Part shown: one piece after another, positions 1-4,993 of the stretch
Position numbering within the stretch: position 1 is the stretch's first letter
Layout: the number at the start of each line of letters is the position of its first letter
Source of the DNA: JAKPAM01 sp047605425
GTDB lineage: Bacteria > Pseudomonadota > Gammaproteobacteria > Burkholderiales > Burkholderiaceae_E
Length of the DNA stretch: 8,248 nucleotides
Reading direction: 5' to 3'
Assembly (NCBI GenBank): GCA_047605425.1
Contig: JASGFT010000198.1
Coordinates: 1-8,248 of the forward strand
Position numbers and translations under genes: made by a program
Notes under the pieces: generated by a model
Told to the model about the DNA's origin: nothing
What the model saw: only the letters and a program-made list of their open reading frames with translations
The model's database searches: none

Positions 1-49
1 GCCTCGTCAGCAAGCGGCCGAACGGCCGGAATTTCGGCTATGTCGAGGC
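1..49. other. 49-bp inverted segment inside the receptor gene, bounded by 6-bp inverted repeats
   Basis: The segment starts with GCCTCG (1-6) and ends with CGAGGC (44-49), a perfect inverted repeat. The receptor reads on the minus strand, but the plus strand of this segment translates as LVSKRPNGRNFGYVE. That is the motif expected directly after GGSNPGGIV in siderophore receptors. Flipping the segment in place joins ATC-GTT-A to GC-CTC-GTC-AGC-AAG and keeps the receptor frame. Both orientations lack stop codons. The left flank lies outside the window, so longer repeats and the true extent cannot be judged. It may be an intragenic inversion, an inverted-duplication breakpoint or a foldback artefact. 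Confidence 0.75.
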
Positions 50-566
50 TAACGATGCCGCCGGGATTGGAGCCACCATAGAGCACCGAGGCCGGGCCCT
101 TGAGCACCTCGACACGTTCGAGCAGGAACGGATCGATCTGGAAGCCGCCGAAGCCGTAGCCGTAGAGCTGCAGCCCGTCCAGATAGACGCCGGTCTGCGT
201 CGCCTGGAAGCCGCGGATGAAGAACCAGTCGGTATCGGGATCGGGGCCGAAGGGCTGGGCGGTGACGCCGGCCGTGTAGCGCAGCGCCTCGTCGACCTTC
301 AGCGCCTTGCGATCGTCGATCTCGTCCCGGCCGATCACGGAGACGGCCTGCGGGATCGCCGTGATCGGCGTGTCGCTCTTCGAGCCGGTGGCGGAGCGCG
401 TCGCGACATAGCCGTTGACCGGCCCGGCGGCCTTCTCGGCCTGTCCCTCGACGGTGATGGTATCGAGCTGGACGGTCGGCGCGGGCGCCGTCTGCGCGAA
501 GGCTGCCGCCCCGCAGAGCATCGCGGCAACGGATACAGTCGTTCCAAGAATAAATCTATTCTTCAT
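1..566 (-). CDS. TonB-dependent siderophore receptor, N-terminal part (signal peptide and plug), runs off the window
   Basis: Outer-membrane receptor for TonB/ExbBD-energised uptake of a ferric siderophore; the substrate cannot be read from this part. The start is the ATG at 566-564. It opens a signal peptide: MKNRF, a hydrophobic stretch, then AAAFA before QTAPAP, with likely cleavage after residue 24. A TonB-box-like LDTITVEG follows. The plug domain begins near TPITAIPQAVSVIGRDEI and continues with VDEALRYTAGV, WFFIRGFQ, VYLDGLQLY, and LERVEVLKGPASVLYG followed by GSNPGG, the classic FhuA/FpvA-like plug signature. The frame is open to the window edge (188 codons); whole receptors are about 700 residues, so the barrel lies outside. 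From residue 175 on the translation (DIAEIPAVRPLADE) no longer resembles the family, because positions 1-49 are inverted (see separate entry). The gene is divergent from an AraC regulator. No Shine-Dalgarno is visible before the start. Confident on family; intactness is unknown. Confidence 0.9.
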   Translation of the reverse strand, partial: MKNRFILGTTVSVAAMLCGAAAFAQTAPAPTVQLDTITVEGQAEKAAGPVNGYVATRSATGSKSDTPITAIPQAVSVIGRDEIDDRKALKVDEALRYTAGVTAQPFGPDPDTDWFFIRGFQATQTGVYLDGLQLYGYGFGGFQIDPFLLERVEVLKGPASVLYGGSNPGGIVSLDIAEIPAVRPLADE

Positions 567-572
567 GCCGAT

Positions 573-578
573 GATATA
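573..578 (-). promoter_or_regulatory. Candidate extended -10 (TGC-TATATC) of the receptor gene
   Basis: On the minus strand TATATC is preceded by TGC, an extended -10 arrangement. It ends 6 nt before the receptor ATG at 566. With normal -10 to +1 spacing, transcription would begin at or next to the A of the start codon, so the message may be leaderless. This agrees with the missing Shine-Dalgarno. No convincing -35 was seen at 17 bp, as expected for an activator-dependent promoter. Inference only. Confidence 0.35.
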
Positions 579-631
579 GCACATGACCAGACAACACCCC
601 AGCGTTGCGCGCCACTTCAGAATTGTTCTGT

Positions 632-648
632 CTTAGAATCGTTCAAAA
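632..648. promoter_or_regulatory. ICE-like (Irr iron control element) box
   Basis: CTTAGAA-TCG-TTCAAAA matches the alphaproteobacterial Irr consensus TTTAGAA-N3-TTCTAAA, as I remember it, at 12 of 14 defined positions. It lies 66 bp upstream of the receptor ATG, a sensible place for iron control of a siderophore receptor. Irr binds such sites under iron limitation in rhizobia and relatives. A second partly similar element, AGAATTGTTCT, sits at 619-629. The match is by eye and the motif is AT-rich, so chance is possible. Confidence 0.4.
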
Positions 649-696
649 TCGCGCTACTTCTTGCCTGCATGCGGTATCAGCGTTGGTGTCTTTTGG

Positions 697-729
697 ATTG
701 ATCGTTTCTGTCGCGTATTGAACGTTCTT
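697..729 (+). repeat. Pair of 13-bp direct repeats 20 bp apart, candidate AraC-family operator
   Basis: ATTGATCGTTTCT (697-709) and ATTGAACGTTCTT (717-729) match at 10 of 13 positions and start exactly 20 bp apart, about two helical turns. This geometry is typical of direct-repeat half-sites bound by AraC/XylS proteins. The second copy covers the -35 hexamer of the downstream regulator gene, which suggests autoregulation. It contains the palindrome GAACGTTC (720-727). Confidence 0.4.
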
Positions 730-746
730 GGGCGTGCGACTACAAT
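718..746 (+). promoter_or_regulatory. Sigma70-type promoter of the AraC-family regulator
   Basis: TTGAAC (718-723) and TACAAT (741-746) are separated by exactly 17 bp; each differs from consensus at one or two positions. Transcription would start near 753, giving a leader of about 60 nt to the ATG at 814. The -35 lies within the second direct repeat at 717-729, so the regulator or another AraC-type protein bound there could repress or modulate it. Confidence 0.55.
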
Positions 747-813
747 TGCCGTCTTCGCGTTGCATTTCGAACACGCCCCATGACGTCACGGCCCCGGCCC
801 GCAGGAGGCAAAG

Positions 814-1713
814 ATGGGTTTCCAGCCGCGCATGCATTCCGTCCGGGAGGGCATCCGCGTGATCGGGTCGCTCAAATATCGCGTCTGGAACGGCGTCGTC
901 GCCGATCTCTGGCAGGCCGAGTGCCAGGCGGGCGCGAGCGGCGAATATGTTTCGGAGCATCCGCGGCTCTTCGTGGTGCTCGACAAGGTCGGCGGCCCCT
1001 TCGAGACGCGGCTCGATCCGTCGGAAGCGGGCCTGTCGAGCCGGGGGCATGCCCATTCGATCAGCTTCATGCCGGCAGGAATGCGGATCTGGGGGCGCAC
1101 GCGGCAGCACATGCGGATCCGCCATCTCGACCTGCATTTCGATGCGGCCCAGATCGGCGAGCGCCTCGGCGAGGCGCTTTCCCCCGATCTGCTGACGCAG
1201 CCGCGCCTCATGTTCTCGAACGAGCGCGTCCAGACGCTGGCACGGCTCATCGCCGAGGAATGTGCCGAACCCGATGCGCGGCACGATCTCTACGGCGACG
1301 GGCTGGTCCTGGCCGTGCTGATCGACCTGTTCGGCGTCCGCGGCAGCGCGCCGCGCCGCCGCACGCCGCTGACGGCGTGGCAGCTCAAGGTCGTGACCGA
1401 CTACATCACCGAACACGCGGCGGGCACGATCCGGCTACAGGATCTGGCCGGTCTCGTCGGCATGTCGCAATCGCATTTCAGCCACGCCTTCAAGGCCTCG
1501 ACGGAGCTGCCGCCGCATCAATGGCAGCTCAACGCCCGGATCGAGCGCAGCAAGCGGCTGCTCGCGGCCGGAGACCGGCCGCTGACCGAGATCGCGGCCG
1601 AGGCCGGCTTCTCCGACCAGGCGCATTTCACCCGTGTCTTCCGGCGCATGGTGGGCGAAACGCCGGCCGCCTGGCGGCGCGATGCGACGCGGCTTCCGCT
1701 CGCCGCCGATTGA
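814..1713 (+). CDS. AraC/XylS-family transcriptional regulator, probably controlling the divergent siderophore receptor
   Basis: DNA-binding regulator of 299 residues, the usual family length. The C-terminal AraC domain spans about residues 185-290 and has two helix-turn-helix units: TIRLQDLAGLVGMSQSHF at about 205-222, and LTEIAAEAGFSDQAHFTRVF at about 257-276. The latter is the family signature, followed by GETPAAWRR. The N-terminal 170 residues are a ligand-sensing region of the type seen in siderophore-system regulators, with HAHSISFMPAGM at residues 79-90; I do not see which ligand it binds. The ATG is supported by AGGAGG at 803-808, five nt upstream. It is divergent from the receptor gene, an arrangement common for PchR-like regulators that sense the ferric siderophore and activate the receptor. 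That role is inferred from position. The convergent downstream neighbour is cydX, 229 bp away. Confidence 0.88.
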   Translation: MGFQPRMHSVREGIRVIGSLKYRVWNGVVADLWQAECQAGASGEYVSEHPRLFVVLDKVGGPFETRLDPSEAGLSSRGHAHSISFMPAGMRIWGRTRQHMRIRHLDLHFDAAQIGERLGEALSPDLLTQPRLMFSNERVQTLARLIAEECAEPDARHDLYGDGLVLAVLIDLFGVRGSAPRRRTPLTAWQLKVVTDYITEHAAGTIRLQDLAGLVGMSQSHFSHAFKASTELPPHQWQLNARIERSKRLLAAGDRPLTEIAAEAGFSDQAHFTRVFRRMVGETPAAWRRDATRLPLAAD

Positions 1714-1841
1714 GCGGGCGCAGGCTGCCAGCGTCCGGCGAAACCGATGTCGAGGCAGCGGGGTTCCGGGTCCGGCTATGTAAGCCCGTCGCAGTTCAGC
1801 CGCGAATCTGCGCGGATGTTCGGCGCGCCGCCCCGACGGGA

Positions 1842-1890
1842 TGCCGCGAAGCTGCGGCAGATGGCGGCCTGACACGGCCGGGTCCCGGCC
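1842..1890. terminator. GC-rich hairpins between convergent araC-type gene and cydX (weak terminator candidates)
   Basis: The stretch 1714-1942 separates two convergent genes and shows no credible ORF. It contains TGCCGC-GAAGCT-GCGGCA (1842-1859) and the near-perfect palindrome GGCCGGG-T-CCCGGCC (1876-1890). Either could fold in RNA from both directions, but neither is followed by a T-run. They could act as weak or Rho-assisted bidirectional terminators, or simply reflect high GC content. Confidence 0.22.
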
Positions 1891-1942
1891 CGGGCACGCA
1901 GCCTCGGAACCGACGCAAGGCCATGATCTGCCGGGGCCGCCG

Positions 1943-2074
1943 TCAGGGCGTGGGCAGCGGCACGGCCGGGCGCTCCGCTTCCTCGCGGACGGTGCGCAGC
2001 TCGTACCAGAGCGCGTTCAGGATGCCGACGGCGGCAGCGAGGCCGAGGCCGAGAACCCAGGCGAAATACCACAT
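1943..2074 (-). CDS. cydX: Cytochrome bd small subunit CydX (YbgT family)
   Basis: A 43-residue single-pass membrane protein that binds the CydA side of cytochrome bd and stabilises the hemes and the complex. It begins MWYFAWVLGLGLA, the family hallmark (E. coli CydX also opens MWYF-W-LG). One transmembrane helix covers about residues 4-24 and is followed by LWYELR and a charged, proline-rich tail ending PLPTP. Length and motif fit the family (about 37-50 residues). A strong GAGGAG (2083-2088) lies eight nt before the ATG. It starts 21 nt after the cydB stop on the same strand, so it is the last gene of cydABX. It is small enough to be missed by automated calling. Confidence 0.93.
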   Translation of the reverse strand: MWYFAWVLGLGLAAAVGILNALWYELRTVREEAERPAVPLPTP

Positions 2075-2095
2075 CGTTCGTTCTCCTCGTCCGGT

Positions 2096-3250
2096 TCAAT
2101 AGGCCGAATGGCCGGCTTCCTCGACGCTCTTCTCGCTGACCTTGCCCCACAGCACGCGATAGACCCAGGCCGTGTAGGCGAGGATGAGCGGCATGAAGAT
2201 CACCGTCGCCAGCAGCATGTTGCGCAGCGTCGCACGGCTCGACGAGGCGTCGAATACCGTGAGCGACTGCGCCGGGTTGCTGCTCGACGGCAGCAGGATC
2301 GGGAACATGGCGACGCCGACCGTGGCGACGATCATCGCGACCGCGAGCTTCGAGGCGAGGAAGGTCAGGCCCTCATGCCCGGAGCGGAAGCCGATCGCGG
2401 CGAGCAGCGGCGCGACGACGCCGAGCCCCGGCACGATCCAGAGCAGCGGCCAGGCCCTGAAATTGGCGAGCCAGGCGCCGGCATCGGCCACGACCGTCTT
2501 GCCGAGCGGGTTGGAAGGGCCGTCCCAGACGATCGGCGACGTCACCGTGTAACCGCCGAGCAGGCCGGACCAGACCAGCACGCCGCCGAGCGCGAAGAGC
2601 ATGGCCGTCAGCAGCGCCGCCATCGTCCCGAAGCTCTTGGCCCGCTGCGAGACGATGCCGTCGGCCTTGAAGGCGAGCCAGGCCGCGCCGTGCATCACCA
2701 GCATCGCCAGCGAGACCAGCCCACAGAACAAGGCGAGCGGGTTGAGCAGCCCGAACAGATTGCCCTCGTAGATCGGCCGCAGGTCCGGCGTGAAGTGGAA
2801 GGGCACGCCTTGCAGCGTGTTGCCGACCGCGACGCCGAAGATCAGCGCCGGCACGGCTCCGCCGATGAACAGCGCCCAGTCCCAGCGCTCGCGCCAGGCC
2901 GGATCGGGGCGCTTCGAGCGATATTTGAAGCCGACCGGCCTCAGGATCAGCGCCGCCAGCACCAGGAACATCGCGAGATAGAAGCCGGAGAAGCTCAGCG
3001 CATAGAGCGCCGGCCAGGCGGCGAAGATCGCGCCGCCGCCGAGGATGAACCAGACCTGATTGCCTTCCCAGACCGGGCCGACCGTGTTGATCGCGACCCG
3101 GCGCTCGATATCCGTCTTCGCGACGAAGGGCAGCAGCGCGCCGACGCCCATGTCGAAACCGTCCATGACGGCGAAGCCGATCAGCAGCACGCCGAGCAGC
3201 ACCCACCAGACCAGCCGCAGCGTCTCGTAGGAGAAGAGAAAGTCGATCAT
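2096..3250 (-). CDS. cydB: Cytochrome bd quinol oxidase subunit II
   Basis: Membrane subunit of cytochrome bd, which oxidises quinol and reduces O2 to water in the inner membrane. CydB pairs with CydA and stabilises the oxidase. At 384 residues it is close to E. coli CydB (379). Family landmarks are the start MIDFLFSYETLRLVWWVLLGV, then GFAVMDGFDMGVGALLPFV (residues about 26-44), GNQVWFILGGGAIFAAWP, SGFYLAMFLVLA, RPVGFKYRSK, GNTLQGVPF, NPLGKTVV.DAGAWL.NF, AMFPILLPSS and the C-terminus LAYTAWVYRVLWGKV. Multiple hydrophobic helices run throughout. The start ATG at 3250 has GAGGA (3259-3263) eight nt upstream. It follows the cydA stop by 25 nt and precedes cydX by 21 nt, so the three are almost certainly co-transcribed. 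Nothing looks truncated. Confidence 0.97.
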   Translation of the reverse strand: MIDFLFSYETLRLVWWVLLGVLLIGFAVMDGFDMGVGALLPFVAKTDIERRVAINTVGPVWEGNQVWFILGGGAIFAAWPALYALSFSGFYLAMFLVLAALILRPVGFKYRSKRPDPAWRERWDWALFIGGAVPALIFGVAVGNTLQGVPFHFTPDLRPIYEGNLFGLLNPLALFCGLVSLAMLVMHGAAWLAFKADGIVSQRAKSFGTMAALLTAMLFALGGVLVWSGLLGGYTVTSPIVWDGPSNPLGKTVVADAGAWLANFRAWPLLWIVPGLGVVAPLLAAIGFRSGHEGLTFLASKLAVAMIVATVGVAMFPILLPSSSNPAQSLTVFDASSSRATLRNMLLATVIFMPLILAYTAWVYRVLWGKVSEKSVEEAGHSAY

Positions 3251-3275
3251 CGTTTCGGTCCTCGTCTCTCGCGGG

Positions 3276-4850
3276 TCACTCGGCCGGCCGCAGGGCAGGG
3301 CGCTGACGGCCGGGCGCGGCGGCGTCGATCAGATGGGCGACCTCGGGTCCCTGGCGGATGGCGGCAAGCATCAGCCTGACCTCGATGACGGCGAGCACGC
3401 CGTAGAGCAGCGTGAAGCCGGCGATGGTGAGCATCAGGTTCCAGGCCCCGAGCTCGGAGGTCGCCAGGAAGGTCGGCAGCACGCCCTCGATGATCCAGGG
3501 CTGGCGGCCGAACTCGGCGACGAACCAGCCGACCTCGATCGCGATCCAGGGCAGCGGCAAGGCCAGCAGCGCCATGCGGAACAGCCAGCGCGGCGCCTCC
3601 TGCTCGCGGATCGTATGCCAGAGCGAGATGCCGAAGACGGCGATCAGCACGAAGCCGCACAGCACCATCAGGCGGAAGGAGAAGAACAGCCACGGCACCT
3701 GCGGCACGGTCGACCAGGCCGCATCCCTGACCTGCTGGTCGCTCGCCTGTCGCGGGTCGGCCAGGAACTGCTTCAGCAGCAGCGCATAGCCGAGATCGGC
3801 CGAATGGGCGTTGAAGGCGGCGCGGGCGACGCCGTCGTCGCGATTGGCCTTCATCTTCTCCAGCGCGTCATAGGCCAGCACGCCGTTGCGGATGCGCTCC
3901 TCGGCCCGGGCGACGAGCTGGTCGATGCCGGGGATCTGCTTGTCGACCGAGCGCGTGCCGATGAGGCCCATCACCCAGGGGATATGGATGGCGAAATAGG
4001 TCTTGCGGTCCTTCAGGCTCGGGATGCCGATGGCGGTGAAGGAGGCGGGCGGGGCTTCCGTCTCCCACATCGCCTCGATCGCGGCGAGCTTCATCTTCTG
4101 GTTGTCGGTCAGCGCATAGCCGCTCTCGTCGCCGAGCACGACGACCGAGAGCGCCGAGGCGAGGCCGAAGGCCGAGGCGATGACGAAGGAGCGCCTGGCG
4201 AGCTCGACATGCCGGCCGCGCAGCAGATACCAGCCGGACACCCCGAGCACGAAGGTGGCGGCGCAGACATAGCCGGCCGAGACCGTGTGCACGAACTTCG
4301 CCTGCGCGACGGGGTTGAACAGCACCGCCATGAAGTCGGTCACTTCCATGCGCATCGTCTCGGGATTGAAGGCCGAGCCGACCGGATTCTGCATCCAGCC
4401 ATTGGCGATCAGGATCCACAGCGCCGAGAAATTCGTGCCCAGCGCCATCAGCCAGGTGACGATCATATGGGCGCGCGGCGAGAGCCTGTCCCAGCCGAAG
4501 AAGAACAGCCCGACGAAGGTCGCCTCCAGGAAGAAGGCCATCAGGCCCTCGATCGCCAGCGGCGCGCCGAAGATGTCGCCGACATAGTGAGAATAATAGG
4601 CCCAGTTGGTGCCGAACTCGAACTCCATGGTGAGGCCGGTGGCCACGCCAAGGACGAAGTTGATCCCGAACAGCTTGCCCCAGAAGCGGGTGATATCCCG
4701 CCAGATCGGGCGGTCCGTCATGACATAGACGCTTTCCATGATGACGAGCATGAAGGAAAGGCCCAGCGTCAGGGGCACGAACAGGAAATGGTATAAAGCT
4801 GTGAGAGCGAATTGCAGCCTGGATAATTCAACGACGGCCATGCTTATCAT
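3276..4850 (-). CDS. cydA: Cytochrome bd quinol oxidase subunit I, long Q-loop type
   Basis: Catalytic subunit of cytochrome bd: it binds hemes b558, b595 and d, takes electrons from quinol and reduces O2. At 524 residues it is nearly the length of E. coli CydA (522), to which it aligns throughout. Visible conserved residues are His21 (E. coli His19), Glu101 and Glu109 in EGLMAFFLEATFVGLFFFGW (E99/E107), His188 in KFVHTVSAGYV (H186, heme b558), Met395 in FRLMVLCGF (M393) and Glu446 in WFVAEFGRQPW (E445). The quinol loop begins GDESGYALTDNQKMKLAAIEAMWE, with Lys254/Glu259 matching K252/E257. It continues through a long insert, placing this protein in the long Q-loop (bd-I-like) group, not the CIO group. 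I chose the ATG at 4850 because GGGGG (4856-4860) lies five nt upstream; the ATG at 4841 would also leave the family N-terminus MAVVELSRLQ. First gene of cydABX, divergent from cydD. Confidence 0.97.
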   Translation of the reverse strand: MISMAVVELSRLQFALTALYHFLFVPLTLGLSFMLVIMESVYVMTDRPIWRDITRFWGKLFGINFVLGVATGLTMEFEFGTNWAYYSHYVGDIFGAPLAIEGLMAFFLEATFVGLFFFGWDRLSPRAHMIVTWLMALGTNFSALWILIANGWMQNPVGSAFNPETMRMEVTDFMAVLFNPVAQAKFVHTVSAGYVCAATFVLGVSGWYLLRGRHVELARRSFVIASAFGLASALSVVVLGDESGYALTDNQKMKLAAIEAMWETEAPPASFTAIGIPSLKDRKTYFAIHIPWVMGLIGTRSVDKQIPGIDQLVARAEERIRNGVLAYDALEKMKANRDDGVARAAFNAHSADLGYALLLKQFLADPRQASDQQVRDAAWSTVPQVPWLFFSFRLMVLCGFVLIAVFGISLWHTIREQEAPRWLFRMALLALPLPWIAIEVGWFVAEFGRQPWIIEGVLPTFLATSELGAWNLMLTIAGFTLLYGVLAVIEVRLMLAAIRQGPEVAHLIDAAAPGRQRPALRPAE

Positions 4851-4888
4851 CGCGACCCCCTTTCTTCCCTGAACCAAGTTGGCTGGCG

Positions 4889-4894
4889 AAATAT
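4889..4894 (-). promoter_or_regulatory. Candidate -10 of the cydABX promoter
   Basis: CATATT on the minus strand is centred 31 bp from the centre of the FNR-like box at 4916-4929. This is close to the class II spacing, in which the box sits near -41. Transcription would start around 4882, giving a leader of about 31 nt to the cydA ATG at 4850. The -35 position would be occupied by the box, as expected for an activator-dependent promoter. Confidence 0.45.
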
Positions 4895-4915
4895 GGACGT
4901 GACGGCGCTACATCA

Positions 4916-4929
4916 TTGAGACAGATCAA
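4916..4929. promoter_or_regulatory. FNR/FixK (Anr)-type box in the divergent cydA-cydD promoter
   Basis: TTGAGACAGATCAA has the TTGA-N6-TCAA form recognised by oxygen-responsive FNR/FixK/Anr regulators; the full consensus is TTGAT-N4-ATCAA, matched except for one base. It lies midway in the 143-bp gap, 65 bp from the cydA ATG and 64 bp from the cydD ATG. Cytochrome bd genes are well-known targets of this regulator class, so low-oxygen induction of both operons is likely. The regulator gene is not in the window. Confidence 0.7.
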
Positions 4930-4950
4930 ATTATATTCTGCCGCCAAACC

Positions 4951-4956
4951 TAAATG
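4951..4956 (+). promoter_or_regulatory. Candidate -10 of the cydDC promoter
   Basis: TAAATG on the plus strand is also centred 31 bp from the centre of the FNR-like box, mirroring the cydA side. Transcription would start near 4963, about 31 nt before the cydD ATG. TATATT at 4932-4937 is a better hexamer by sequence but is too close to the box for activation by it. Confidence 0.35.
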
Positions 4957-4993
4957 AATGGGACGCAAGGTCTAGCTAGGGAAAACCGCAGGC

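Noticed and set aside
567..813. Fur box search in the receptor/regulator intergenic region
   Set aside because: No stretch resembling GATAATGATAATCATTATC was found; the ICE-like element is the better iron-related candidate.
643..1416. 257-codon minus-strand frame across the regulator gene and its promoter
   Set aside because: Antisense of the AraC-family gene, with Arg/Ala-rich low-information sequence typical of high-GC shadows and no family resemblance.
1776..2150. Minus-strand frame overlapping cydX and the cydB end
   Set aside because: Arg-rich, out of frame with cydX and lacking any conserved pattern.
1841..3379. 512-codon plus-strand frame opposite cydB and cydX
   Set aside because: Composed mainly of D/R/E/Q/H low-complexity sequence, the usual antisense product of a GC-rich membrane-protein gene. 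cydB on the other strand is unmistakable.
3333..4796. 487-codon plus-strand frame opposite cydA
   Set aside because: Same antisense artefact; cydA aligns over its full length with conserved heme ligands.
4851..4877. Upstream TTG start for cydA adding nine residues (MVQGRKGVA)
   Set aside because: The added residues are not family-like. The GGGGG ribosome-binding site lies within this stretch and is correctly spaced for ATG 4850.
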